64,000 nt of DNA, taken from positions 1 through 64,000 of the forward strand of contig JAFVZT010000028.1 in NCBI GenBank assembly GCA_017508045.1, given 5' to 3'. Shown piece by piece: positions 54,038 to 62,126 of this stretch (its first letter is position 1; the number at the start of each line of letters is the position of its first letter). A program made the position numbers and the translations under genes. This DNA is from Oscillospiraceae bacterium. GTDB taxonomy: Bacteria; Bacillota; Clostridia; Oscillospirales; Oscillospiraceae. Below the pieces are notes generated by a model that did no database searches, was not told the DNA's origin, and was given only the letters and a program-made list of their open reading frames with translations.

Positions 54038-56299
54038 ATGAAAAAGGTTTTTGCATTTGCTATGTCAGTCCTTATTGTGTTTGCCTTATGCAGTTGCGGC
54101 ATCACAACGAGTGCTTCCGAAAATAAGGACGCTGATTCTAACCAGTCCGGTAATATCTCCTCCAACAAGAATCAGACCTTGGAAGATAAAACAACCTCTG
54201 AAGATGCCAAGGACTGTTCCCATTTGTGGTCACAATGGGAAGAAAAAACGAAGGCCACCTGTCAGATTGCCGGCATTAAGGAACGGGTCTGCCAAAACTG
54301 TAACGCCACCGAAAGCGAAACCGTCAAAGCAACCGACCACACAGAAAGTGACTGGATTGTAGAAAAGGAAGCCAAGGTTGGGCAAGACGGCCTGAAATAT
54401 AAAAAGTGCACCCACTGCGGCAAACGGATGCAGGAGGAAACGCTCCCTGCTCTCAAGGAAGACCACCGCCATGCAGTTGCCCAATGGGTTGTCACCAAGT
54501 CCCCCGACTGTACAAATAACGGCTCTCAAAACGGCATTTGCGCCTGCGGTCAGGTACTGGAAACCAAGGTCATTTCCAAGCTGGGCCATTCTCCTGTGAC
54601 AGACAAGAGCGTTGCCGCCACCTGTACCGCAAGCGGCCTGACGGACGGCAGCCACTGCTCTGTCTGCAGCACAGTGCTTACCGCCCAAGAAGTTGTCACT
54701 GCCCAAGGCCACAGCTTATCCTTCAAAACGGTTGCCGCCAACGGCGGCAAAGAGGCACATAAGCTTTATTCCTGCGCAAACTGTACCTACTCTTATGAAG
54801 AAGTTATCGATTCCACGGCGGTGCTTAAATTCCTTAGCAACAACGACGGCACCTGCAGGGTGACAGGAACTACAGACAAAACCGTCACAACCCTTATCAT
54901 TCCGGAAAAGAGTCCAGCCGGCGATACAGTGGTTGCCATCGGCGGCGAAGCCTTTAAAAACTGCGACGCCCTTGAAGCTGTGGTGCTTCCGGACACCGTT
55001 GTAAAAATTTTCTACGATGCGTTTTACAGCTGCGACAAGCTAAAAACCGTTGTTTTCCCCAAAAACGGCGCGCAAAACCTTGAACTAAATTATCAATGCT
55101 TTGCTTTTTGCGGCTTTGAGGAGCTTGATCTGACAAATGTAACGATGGAAACCGTTGGACAGCATGCTTTTTACGGCTGTAAGAGTCTGAAAACTGTAAA
55201 GCTGGGGGCGGTTACAACCATTGATAACTTTGCCTTTGCCGAATGCTCCGAGCTGGTTTCTTTGATCCACGCGGGCAATCTGGTCACCATCGGCGAGCGC
55301 TCCTTTGACGGCTGCAAGAAGCTGACCGAGCTTCGGGGAAAGAACTCCCAGCACAATCTGGACACCGTTCTGCAGTTTTCTTACCACTCCTTCTACGGCT
55401 CCGGTATTCGGGACATTGTTTTCAACAAAAATCTCAAAGGCACAAATAATGCCTTCGAGGGCTGTAAAAATCTGGGAACGGTGGATTTTTCCCAGGTCAG
55501 CTCAAAATTTGCATCCTTTTTCGGGTCTAAGATCGAGAAGCTCATTTTCCCCAGTTCTTTGTCAAGAATTCCCGACAACTGTTTCCGCAACGCTACCATA
55601 GATTCCCTTGTGCTGCCCAGTTCGGTTACAGAAATCGGAAACGGCGCTTTTGCGGAAGCAAGGATTGGCAAGCTCACCTTTGGCTCCGGGTTGACCCGTA
55701 TTGGCGCAAACGCCTTCAACGGCACACAGGCTACCTATGATTTTTCCCGGGTGACCCGCCCTCTCACCATTGATTATGAGGCCTTTGCCAACAATGATTT
55801 TACATCATTTGCCTTCCCTGAATCCACAGTTTTCATTGGTGCAGGCGCGCTGATGGGCTGCAATAAGCTGCAGATTTTGTCCATTCCCTTCATTGGTGAG
55901 GATGCGGAGGCCGGCAACGCGTCCACCCATTGTTTCGCATGGCTTTTCGGCAGGGATGTGAACTGCTGGGATCAAACCTCGGTGGTGCCGACTACGCTGA
56001 AAACCGTAATTCTCCACGGAGAAAATCCGGATGTCAGAGCCTTTATGGGTGTAAAAATAACTGCCCTTGTGGTGGGTAAGGATATTACTGCCATCGGCAA
56101 CGAGAATTTTAACTCCAGCAGCAGCCTGACCCGGGTGTACTACGAAGGCACGCAGCAGGAGTGGAATGCAATCACAAAAGGCACTTACGATAACCAAAAG
56201 CTTTCCTCTGCTGATAAGTATTTCTATTCTGAAACGCAGCCACCAACGGAAGGCAACTTCTGGCATTACGACGCAAACGGCGCCATTACCCTTTGGTAA
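54038..56299 (+). CDS. BspA-like leucine-rich-repeat surface lipoprotein
   Basis: 753 residues from the ATG at 54038 (AGGAGAGG upstream). Lipoprotein signal with Cys20 (ALCSC). Residues ~60-240 hold about five Cys-rich units, each with CxxC (CQNCNATES, CTHCGKRM, CACGQVLE, CSVCSTVL, CANCTYSY) in a T-C-T-x-x-G context common in gut Clostridia surface proteins. Residues ~260-690 are LRR_5/BspA repeats (EAFKNCDALEAVVLPDTV, HAFYGCKSLKTVKLGAVTTI). Likely host or matrix adhesion. The C-terminus (WNAITKGTYD) is a final repeat. Confidence 0.92.
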   Translation: MKKVFAFAMSVLIVFALCSCGITTSASENKDADSNQSGNISSNKNQTLEDKTTSEDAKDCSHLWSQWEEKTKATCQIAGIKERVCQNCNATESETVKATDHTESDWIVEKEAKVGQDGLKYKKCTHCGKRMQEETLPALKEDHRHAVAQWVVTKSPDCTNNGSQNGICACGQVLETKVISKLGHSPVTDKSVAATCTASGLTDGSHCSVCSTVLTAQEVVTAQGHSLSFKTVAANGGKEAHKLYSCANCTYSYEEVIDSTAVLKFLSNNDGTCRVTGTTDKTVTTLIIPEKSPAGDTVVAIGGEAFKNCDALEAVVLPDTVVKIFYDAFYSCDKLKTVVFPKNGAQNLELNYQCFAFCGFEELDLTNVTMETVGQHAFYGCKSLKTVKLGAVTTIDNFAFAECSELVSLIHAGNLVTIGERSFDGCKKLTELRGKNSQHNLDTVLQFSYHSFYGSGIRDIVFNKNLKGTNNAFEGCKNLGTVDFSQVSSKFASFFGSKIEKLIFPSSLSRIPDNCFRNATIDSLVLPSSVTEIGNGAFAEARIGKLTFGSGLTRIGANAFNGTQATYDFSRVTRPLTIDYEAFANNDFTSFAFPESTVFIGAGALMGCNKLQILSIPFIGEDAEAGNASTHCFAWLFGRDVNCWDQTSVVPTTLKTVILHGENPDVRAFMGVKITALVVGKDITAIGNENFNSSSSLTRVYYEGTQQEWNAITKGTYDNQKLSSADKYFYSETQPPTEGNFWHYDANGAITLW

Positions 56300-56310
56300 C
56301 CAAGCTCACA

Positions 56311-56340
56311 AAAAAACCGGGCGAAAACCGCCCGGTTTTT
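56311..56340. terminator. Terminator between the BspA-like and small conserved genes
   Basis: AAAAAACCGGGCG / CGCCCGGTTTTT, symmetric A and T runs between convergent genes. Confidence 0.88.
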
Positions 56341-56343
56341 ATT

Positions 56344-56526
56344 CTATATAGTTCCATTTGCCAGAGATGCAACAAGAGAATACATTTCCTTTTCACTGCG
56401 GACATTGTGGGACTTGTTCAGAATGTCCTGTTTTTGCTCTTTGGTCAGGTGGGCATAGCGGGTCATTGCCGCAGTGTTTTGTGAAAGTGCCAAGCCAAAG
56501 CCAATGGGAACTTTGTAGAAATCCAT
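56344..56526 (-). CDS. Small conserved Clostridia protein (60 aa)
   Basis: 60 residues, ATG at 56526 with AAAGGAG upstream. The pattern MDFYKVPIGFGLALSQN then MTRYAHLTKEQKQ and VRSEKEMYSLVASLA is one I recognise as a short, mostly helical protein widespread in gut Clostridia with no assigned function. No signal or membrane segment. Confidence 0.8.
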   Translation of the reverse strand: MDFYKVPIGFGLALSQNTAAMTRYAHLTKEQKQDILNKSHNVRSEKEMYSLVASLANGTI

Positions 56527-56552
56527 GATTTTTCTCCTTTCGTTTGGGGACA

Positions 56553-56672
56553 GATTCCTCGGCGCGCTACGCTAGCTCGGAATGACAGAGGAAGTAGGAT
56601 AGTCGCTGCAACCACCATTCATCTCTGTCATCCTGAGCGCAGTGCGAAGCACGAAGTCGAAGGATCCGTTCT
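56553..56672. repeat. Dispersed-type inverted repeat
   Basis: Arms GGAATGACAGAG and CTCTGTCATCCTGAGCG with flanking GAAGTCGAAGGATCC. This is the TCATCCTGAGCG...AAGGATC type repeat seen widely in Firmicutes. It separates the small conserved gene from the spoIVB fragment. Confidence 0.7.
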
Positions 56673-56676
56673 CTTT

Positions 56677-56799
56677 TTATGCGGCGGCGTCCAGCATGTT
56701 TTTAATGAAGATGCCATATCCGGTGGTAGGATCGTTAACAAGGACATGGGTTACTGCGCCCACCAGTTTGCCGTTTTGAATGATGGGGCTACCCGACAT
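56677..56799 (-). pseudogene. spoIVB 3'-end fragment, copy A (40 codons)
   Basis: Minus-strand ORF-like fragment [20 protein letters not shown] then [19 protein letters not shown] and stop, matching residues 283-322 of the intact SpoIVB at 59331 with three substitutions. Homology begins exactly at the Met before the catalytic Ser. Upstream sequence is unrelated to spoIVB but shared with copy B. No ribosome-binding site. Confidence 0.88.
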
Positions 56800-56988
56800 T
56801 TCTGTGTCAAGTGTGGGACAAAAGAATTTTGTGTTTTTCTGCGGAATTTATGCGTTTTTGCAGGTAAAAGGCAGGTTTTCACTCACCGCAAATGCAGTCC
56901 TTAAGTTGACATAGATGAATTGTCGAAAATACCGCTTTTCAAACATTCTCGATTTTTCGACAAATTCTAATATTTGCCGGACCGTCGG
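56800..56988 (-). repeat. Unit shared upstream of spoIVB fragments, copy A
   Basis: About 190 bp, from TGTCAAGTGTGGGACAAAAG beside the fragment to ACCGTCGG at the far end, homologous to 58762-58950. It contains ACAAAAGAATTTTGT (an inverted repeat), TTAAGTTGACATAGATGAA, and TTGTCGAAAA (56920-56929) facing TTCGACAAA (56956-56964), both like Spo0A boxes. Confidence 0.8.
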
Positions 56989-57056
56989 TGATTATTGATG
57001 AGAAAAATCCGTGTGATCTTAAAAAACACACGGATTTTTCTTTTACAAGTATGGAC

Positions 57057-58037
57057 TTATCTGCCTAAAATAGCCTTCTTTTCGGCATCAAACTCTTCTT
57101 GTGTTAGAATGCCTTCATCAAGCAGAGCTTTCAGCTCTCTTAATTGCTCCGCTTTACTCGTTTCTTGTTTTGGAGTATTTGTGGTTTCTTGAATGTTTTT
57201 TGCCATTGTGTTGCCTAATGCCATACCTGCACCCAATCCTGCCAAGCCACCCTTTTGTTTAGCGGCATCACGCATGGCTCGCGCTGTCTGATATTGCATA
57301 AAAGTACCCATATCACGACTTGCCATTCCAATTCCAGACTGCTCGTCGATTAGCTTTTCCACTTCTTCCGGAAGCGTGATGTTCTCGATGAGAATATCGC
57401 TGAATTGCACGCCAATGGCCGCAACTTGCTCGTTGAGCTTTTCTTGAATTGCAGTGGAAAGATTCCGGTATTCTGTAACTAGATCAAGTACGGCCATTTG
57501 GGATTCGCCTACAGTGACAGCAAATGCTTCTGTAACCAGAGATGACAGATATTCCACAATATCATATGTCATTACGATTCCCTTTGATCCAAAGACCTCC
57601 CGCATAAAGGTCGCAACATCCGTAATTCGGAAAGAAAACTTTCCGAAGGCACGCAGACGAACCATATTAAATTCGCCATCGCGTTTCATTATAGGATTCT
57701 TTGTTCCCCATTTATTGTCGATAAACTGTCTTGTGCTGACAAAATACAGGTCAGCAATTACCGGAGATGCGAACAAGAAAGGAAATGCCTTTAATGAGGA
57801 CAAAACAGGCAGGTTGTCGGTTGTTAATGTGTGTGTACCAGGGGAAAGAATATCAGCTAGCTGGCCGCCTTTTAAGAATACAGCGCACTGACCCTCCCTT
57901 ACAATGACTTTAGACCCCTGCTTTAACTCGTTGTTTCCGCTTTCTCTCTGAAACTTAAAAACGATAAGTTTATTGCTTATATCTTCGAATTCAATTACAT
58001 CTAAAAATTGATCTTTTACAAAGTCTAACAGTCCCAT
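57057..58037 (-). CDS. SPFH domain protein with C-terminal SHOCT domain
   Basis: 326 residues. N-terminal part DVIEFEDISNKLIVFKF, then the SPFH/band-7 core (about 40-230: VREGQCAVFLKGGQLADILSPG, FRITDVATFMREVFG), a Gly/Ala/Met-rich linker (about 255-280) and a short C-terminal SHOCT helix pair (LRELKALLDEGILTQEEFDAEKKAILGR). YdjI-like proteins of this build are membrane-associated scaffolds. AAGGAG start. Downstream of the TM2 gene by 9 bp; AT-rich. Confidence 0.92.
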   Translation of the reverse strand: MGLLDFVKDQFLDVIEFEDISNKLIVFKFQRESGNNELKQGSKVIVREGQCAVFLKGGQLADILSPGTHTLTTDNLPVLSSLKAFPFLFASPVIADLYFVSTRQFIDNKWGTKNPIMKRDGEFNMVRLRAFGKFSFRITDVATFMREVFGSKGIVMTYDIVEYLSSLVTEAFAVTVGESQMAVLDLVTEYRNLSTAIQEKLNEQVAAIGVQFSDILIENITLPEEVEKLIDEQSGIGMASRDMGTFMQYQTARAMRDAAKQKGGLAGLGAGMALGNTMAKNIQETTNTPKQETSKAEQLRELKALLDEGILTQEEFDAEKKAILGR

Positions 58038-58046
58038 ATTTGCTCC

Positions 58047-58421
58047 TTATTTCTTCAGCGGTAGATTGTTGCTGTCGGTAAACTTACCAATAGCGATACA
58101 AACCAAATCAATCAACCAACCAATGCAGAACAAGCCGCCGGTAAACAAGTAGAGAATGCCCTTACCTGTTCTACCGACATAGAAATAGTGTCCGCCAAAC
58201 ACGCCAAGGAAATAACAAATTGCCAAAGCTGCCCATCTGCTCTTGGGACTAATACTTGCCTGCGTGGGTGCAGACTGTGTATTAACAAAGATCTGTGTAA
58301 CCACAGCTGCAGCAGTTTTTCCGCCAGTGGAATTAGAGACGGTGGGATTTGTTTGAGGGGTGTATCCGCAGTAATCGCATGTGCTGCTTTCCATAGGGGC
58401 TCCGCATTTTGGACATTTCAT
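58047..58421 (-). CDS. TM2 domain protein with N-terminal zinc ribbon
   Basis: 124 residues. Zinc ribbon at residues 3-18 (CPKCGAP, CDYCGY), a polar Thr/Ser/Pro linker, then the TM2 domain (about 60-124): two membrane helices with WAALAICYFLGVFGGHYFYVGRTGKGILYLF and GLFCIGWLIDLVCI. Likely forms a pair with the SPFH protein. AAGGAGAG upstream and a near-consensus promoter. Confidence 0.92.
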   Translation of the reverse strand: MKCPKCGAPMESSTCDYCGYTPQTNPTVSNSTGGKTAAAVVTQIFVNTQSAPTQASISPKSRWAALAICYFLGVFGGHYFYVGRTGKGILYLFTGGLFCIGWLIDLVCIAIGKFTDSNNLPLKK

Positions 58422-58453
58422 AAAAAGCTCTCTCCTTATGTTTGATTTTTGTT

Positions 58454-58482
58454 ATTTTATCATGGATTTATCTGTTAATCAA
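58454..58482 (-). promoter_or_regulatory. Promoter of the TM2-SPFH operon
   Basis: Minus strand TTGATT (58477-58482), 17 bp, TAAAAT (58454-58459). Confidence 0.8.
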
Positions 58483-58503
58483 GCGACAAGAGAGTTTTTA
58501 TGT

Positions 58504-58528
58504 AACGAACGGTCTATGACCGTCCGTT
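58504..58528. terminator. Hairpin after spoIVB fragment copy B
   Basis: AACGaACGGTC / GACCGTcCGTT around TAT, overlapping the fragment's stop codon; no strong T run. Confidence 0.45.
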
Positions 58529-58761
58529 ATGCTGCTGCATTCAGCATATTCTCTATAAATATCCCATACCCCGTCGTAGGATCGTTAACAAGGACATGGG
58601 TTACTGCGCCCACCAGTTTACCTGTTGCGGTGCCCGATAAAATCTTCAGGCTTTTGCTTCTCCTCGATTTTATCGACCGCTGCCACTCGCTCAGCTCCCT
58701 TCCTCCGCCACCGGCGGCGGTCGCATCGCTCCCCGTCCTGGATGATGGGACTGCCGCTCAT
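58527..58761 (-). pseudogene. spoIVB 3'-end fragment, copy B, interrupted by a 112-bp insert
   Basis: Minus-strand sequence with the same boundaries as copy A: it begins at the Met-Ser-Gly-Ser-Pro codons (58761) and ends ...[12 protein letters not shown] stop (58527). A 112-bp insert (about 58621-58732) splits the region between the I-I-Q and K-L-V-G codons and shifts the frame, so it cannot encode a product. Confidence 0.85.
58621..58732. repeat. 112-bp palindromic insert in spoIVB fragment B
   Basis: GC-rich insert with inverted CGATAAAATC (58635-58644) and GATTTTATCG (58666-58675), and the palindromic stretch CCGCCACCGGCGGCGG. Small miniature-element-like insertion. Confidence 0.65.
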
Positions 58762-58950
58762 GCTGATGTCAAGTGTGGGACAAAAGAATTTTGTGTTTTT
58801 CTGCGCTTTTTATGCGTTTTTGCAGGCAAACGGAAGGTTTTTGCATACATCACCCGGAATCCCTAAGTTGACATAGATGAAATGTCAAAACCAGTCGCTT
58901 TTAAATTTCCTCTCACTTTCGACAAATTCCGAACAATACCGAACCGTCGG
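58762..58950 (-). repeat. Unit shared upstream of spoIVB fragments, copy B
   Basis: Homologue of 56800-56988, same orientation to its fragment. Keeps TGTCAAGTGTGGGACAAAAG, CTAAGTTGACATAGATGA and TTTCGACAAATT (58917-58928). TTGACAT (58868-58874) and ATGTCAA (58882-58888) form an inverted repeat here. Confidence 0.8.
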
Positions 58951-59053
58951 TTTATTTGCTCCCGGTACTTTTATTTGGACGGAATCTATGATACGTTATA
59001 TTTATATAATAGTTGGCGAAGTTTTTTGAATGTGCTACAAAAGGAGTGGGAAT

Positions 59054-59290
59054 ATGTATCACTTTCGTGATGTTATCTGCTATAAATGCAAACATAAATT
59101 TCTTCACATGAAAGACTGCGGGCCCGTCGGTTCTGAATTTTATGAATACTATTTAGAAAATAAAGATGAGTTGCTAGTGTACGCAACATGCCCTAAATGT
59201 TCAGCTGAAATGGTTCTTATTGGAGAATCACATATTGGTGTAGATCCCAATAGTGACGGGATAAAAAAGGAACGAGTTCATGGCATATAG
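59054..59290 (+). CDS. Small zinc-ribbon protein of unknown function
   Basis: 78 residues from the ATG at 59054 (AAAGGAG upstream). Two CxxC knuckles, CYKC (about residues 9-12) and CPKC (about 46-49), 34 residues apart, with polar, acidic sequence around them and no membrane segment. AT-rich like the SPFH/TM2 genes. Sits between spoIVB and its copy B fragment. No family recognised. Confidence 0.75.
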   Translation: MYHFRDVICYKCKHKFLHMKDCGPVGSEFYEYYLENKDELLVYATCPKCSAEMVLIGESHIGVDPNSDGIKKERVHGI

Positions 59291-59298
59291 GTCGTAAA

Positions 59299-59328
59299 GA
59301 ATACCCACACCATTGGTGCGGGTATTCT
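59299..59328. terminator. Terminator between zinc-ribbon gene and spoIVB
   Basis: AAGAATACCCgCACC / GGTGcGGGTATTCTT around an AATT-like loop; convergent genes. Confidence 0.82.
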
Positions 59329-59330
59329 TG

Positions 59331-60299
59331 TTATGCGGCTGCATCCAGCATGTTCTCGATGAAGATGCCGTAGCCCATGGTGGGGTCATTGACCAAAACG
59401 TGGGTCACCGCGCCGATGAGCTTGCCGTTTTGAATGATGGGGCTACCCGACATGCCCTGCACGATGCCGCCGGTGGCGGCTAAAAGTGCGGGGTCGGTAA
59501 TTTTTATCAGCATGTTCCGGTTGCGGCTGCCGGTGTTGGCATAGATTTTGAGAATCTCCACAGAATATTCGCGTAAGGTTGTGCCGCCTACGGTGCTGCG
59601 AATGGTGGCGCTGCCGGTTTTAATTTCATTTGCCTTCGCTACGGGCATGGCATCCCCTGCCACTGCTGCGGCAGATGCGCCAAAAACACCCCGGTCAGTA
59701 TTTTTCTTCAAGGTTCCCACAGGCGTTTGGGAGGTTACCGACCCCAACAGCTGTCCCGGCGTGCCGGGTTTTCCTTTTTTTACTGAAAAAACATTGGCAG
59801 AGAAAATTCTACCGGCTTCCAGACGAACCAGCTCCCCGGCAGAGGTATTCACCCCATGCCCCAGGGCAGCGAAGGTGTGGGTTTCCGGATCATAATAGGT
59901 GACCGTACCCAGACCGGTTGTGCCTTGCCGCAAATACACGCCCAAACGAGGACCTTCCTGGGTCAGCGGCGGGGTGAGAGTGAGGGTTTTGGTTTTTGCG
60001 CCGCGAACAATGGACAGCTTGACCTGCCCATCGGAACAGGCTAGTGCCTTTCGCACATCCTCGGCGGTATGAACCGGTGTGTTGTCAATTTTTAAAATCT
60101 TGTCCCCCTGGGCAAGCCCTGCGGCCTTGGCGGCATCACCTAGGTTTTCGTCAAAAGCGGCGATGGTGACGGTGTTATCCAGAAGCTCCAAGCCGATTAC
60201 CTGTCCACCGGGAATTAAGGTAGTAACGCCACAGACGCTGGTGGCGCAGATACCGATTATACAAAGCAAAATCAGCGATCGTACACAAAAGCGTTTCAT
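59331..60299 (-). CDS. spoIVB: SpoIVB serine peptidase (S55 family)
   Basis: 322 residues from the ATG at 60299 (AGGAGG 9 bp upstream; an ATG three codons earlier touches the ribosome-binding site). N-terminal membrane segment (about 7-24), PDZ domain (about 40-112: AAKAAGLAQGDKILKI), then the S55 domain with catalytic His148 (AALGHGV) and Ser284 (QGMSGSPI). Secreted from the forespore to trigger sigma-K processing. Shorter than Bacillus SpoIVB (~425). No spo0A follows, unlike most spore formers; two 3'-end fragments lie downstream. Confidence 0.95.
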   Translation of the reverse strand: MKRFCVRSLILLCIIGICATSVCGVTTLIPGGQVIGLELLDNTVTIAAFDENLGDAAKAAGLAQGDKILKIDNTPVHTAEDVRKALACSDGQVKLSIVRGAKTKTLTLTPPLTQEGPRLGVYLRQGTTGLGTVTYYDPETHTFAALGHGVNTSAGELVRLEAGRIFSANVFSVKKGKPGTPGQLLGSVTSQTPVGTLKKNTDRGVFGASAAAVAGDAMPVAKANEIKTGSATIRSTVGGTTLREYSVEILKIYANTGSRNRNMLIKITDPALLAATGGIVQGMSGSPIIQNGKLIGAVTHVLVNDPTMGYGIFIENMLDAAA

Positions 60300-60391
60300 A
60301 AAAATCATCCTCCTTGCCTTGTTAATATTCCAAAACTCATGATTTGTAACCGATGAAAAAGCCGAAAATTTTGTAAAATCTTTCCTGCCTA

Positions 60392-60441
60392 TTGACTTTA
60401 TAGGTAAACGGTGTTATATTACCCATAAAGTTAGTAGGTAA
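60392..60441 (+). promoter_or_regulatory. Promoter of the isc operon with possible Rrf2 sites
   Basis: TTGACT (60392-60397), 17 bp, TATATT (60415-60420). GGTAA (60403-60407), TTACC (60419-60423) and GGTAA (60437-60441) surround the -10; autoregulation by the operon's Rrf2 protein is inferred. Confidence 0.7.
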
Positions 60442-60482
60442 TTAAAATTTGTTGCTTTTTAAATAAGCTTGGGAGGAAATTT

Positions 60483-61670
60483 ATGTTTGTATACGCAGAC
60501 AATGCCGCCACGACGAAAATGAGCAAAACCGCCATTTCCGCCATGACGGATTACTATGAAAATATTTATGCCAATCCCTCCAGTTTGCACACTGCAGGAC
60601 AGCAGGCAAAGGAGGCATTGGAGGACGCCAGAGCCAGAGTTGCCGCCTGCCTGGGCTGCGAGGCGCGGGAGATTTATTTCACCTCCGGCGGCAGCGAGGC
60701 AGACAATCAGGCCATTCTCTCTGCCGCAAAGCTGGGGGCAATGAAGGGCAAAAAGCACATCATTTCCACCGCCTTTGAGCATCACGCGGTGCTGCATACC
60801 TTAAATAAGCTGGAAAAAGAGGGCTATGAAATTACCCTTTTGGATGTTTCTCAGGGTCACAATGTAACAGCCGGTCAAGTCGCCGAAGCCATTCGTCCCG
60901 ATACCTGTCTGGTAACCTGCATGTACGCCAACAATGAGATCGGCTCTGTTTTGCCCGTTGCCGAAATCGGCAAGGTGTGCAAGGAAAAGGGCGTACTGTT
61001 TCATACCGACGCGGTGCAGGCTGTCGGCCATTTGGAAATTGATGTAAAAAAGCAAAACATTGATATGCTGAGCCTGTCCGGCCACAAGTTCCACGGACCT
61101 AAAGGCGTGGGCGCGCTGTATGTCCGCCGGGGTGTGATGCTCTCCAACCTGATTGAGGGCGGCGCACAGGAACGGGGTAAGCGCGCCGGCACAGAAAACA
61201 TCCCCGGTATCCGGGGTCTGGCGGCGGCTTTGGAAGAGGCCTGCGCCAATATGGAAGAAAATAACAAAAAGGTGGTTGCCCTGCGGGATAAGCTGATTGC
61301 CGGTCTTTCCCAAATTCCCCACAGCGCCTTAAACGGCGACCCGGTAAACCGCCTGCCCGGCAATGTCAGCTTCTGCTTTGAGGGCATCGAGGGTGAGAGC
61401 CTGCTTTTAATGCTGGATGCTTTGGGCATTTGCGCCTCCTCCGGCTCTGCCTGCACCTCCGGCTCTTTAGACCCCAGCCATGTGCTTCTGGCAATCGGGC
61501 GGGTGCATGATGTGGCTCACGGCTCTTTGCGGCTGTCTGTGTGCCACTACAATACGGAAGAGGAAATAGAGCATATTCTTGCCTGTGTCCCCAAGGTGGT
61601 ACAGAATCTGCGGAATATGAGTCCTGTCTGGCGTGACCTGCAAACCGGCAAAAGAGAATATATTTTGTAA
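60483..61670 (+). CDS. iscS: Cysteine desulfurase (NifS/IscS family)
   Basis: 395 residues. Pyridoxal-phosphate enzyme: YADNAATTKMS start, YFTSGGSEADNQAI, FEHHAV, the PLP lysine in SLSGHKFHGPKG (about 200-211) and the persulfide cysteine in CASSGSACTSGS (about 318-329). Supplies sulfur for iron-sulfur cluster assembly to the scaffold encoded 21 bp downstream. GGGAGG ribosome-binding site. Confidence 0.95.
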   Translation: MFVYADNAATTKMSKTAISAMTDYYENIYANPSSLHTAGQQAKEALEDARARVAACLGCEAREIYFTSGGSEADNQAILSAAKLGAMKGKKHIISTAFEHHAVLHTLNKLEKEGYEITLLDVSQGHNVTAGQVAEAIRPDTCLVTCMYANNEIGSVLPVAEIGKVCKEKGVLFHTDAVQAVGHLEIDVKKQNIDMLSLSGHKFHGPKGVGALYVRRGVMLSNLIEGGAQERGKRAGTENIPGIRGLAAALEEACANMEENNKKVVALRDKLIAGLSQIPHSALNGDPVNRLPGNVSFCFEGIEGESLLLMLDALGICASSGSACTSGSLDPSHVLLAIGRVHDVAHGSLRLSVCHYNTEEEIEHILACVPKVVQNLRNMSPVWRDLQTGKREYIL

Positions 61671-61691
61671 AAGTGAAAAAGGAGAAAAACT

Positions 61692-62123
61692 ATGGCATTA
61701 TACAGCGAAGTGGTTATGGACCATTTTATGAACCCCCGGAATGTGGGCATTATTGAAAACGCTGACGGCGTTGGCGAGGTAGGCAACGCCAAGTGCGGCG
61801 ATATTATGAAAATCTATTTAAAGATTGAAAACGACATCATCGAGGATGTGAAGTTTGAGACCTTTGGCTGCGGCAGCGCCATTGCCTCCTCCTCTATGGC
61901 TACCGAGATGATTAAGGGCAAGTCCATTGAAAACGCCCTGAGCCTGACCAACAAGGCTGTTGCCGAGGCGCTGGAGGGTCTGCCTGCCCACAAGATGCAC
62001 TGCTCCGTTTTGGCGGAGGAGGCCATTAAGTCGGCGCTGAAAAATTACTACGAAAAGAACAACATTCCCTATGACAAGAGCCAGTTTCCCGACTGTGAAA
62101 ACTGCGCTCACTGTCACGAATAA
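61692..62123 (+). CDS. iscU: Iron-sulfur cluster scaffold IscU/NifU family
   Basis: 143 residues. Cluster ligands Cys35 (NAKCGD), Cys60 (FGCGSAIASSS) and Cys104 (HKMHCSVLAEEA) are in place. An extra C-terminal tail with CENCAHC adds three cysteines beyond the standard IscU, a feature of Clostridia NifU-like proteins. AAAGGAG upstream. Confidence 0.95.
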   Translation: MALYSEVVMDHFMNPRNVGIIENADGVGEVGNAKCGDIMKIYLKIENDIIEDVKFETFGCGSAIASSSMATEMIKGKSIENALSLTNKAVAEALEGLPAHKMHCSVLAEEAIKSALKNYYEKNNIPYDKSQFPDCENCAHCHE

Positions 62124-62126
62124 GCC

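Noticed and set aside
56677-56799. 40-residue independent peptide gene from the spoIVB fragment
   Set aside because: No ribosome-binding site, and the frameshifted sister copy suggests decay, not selection.
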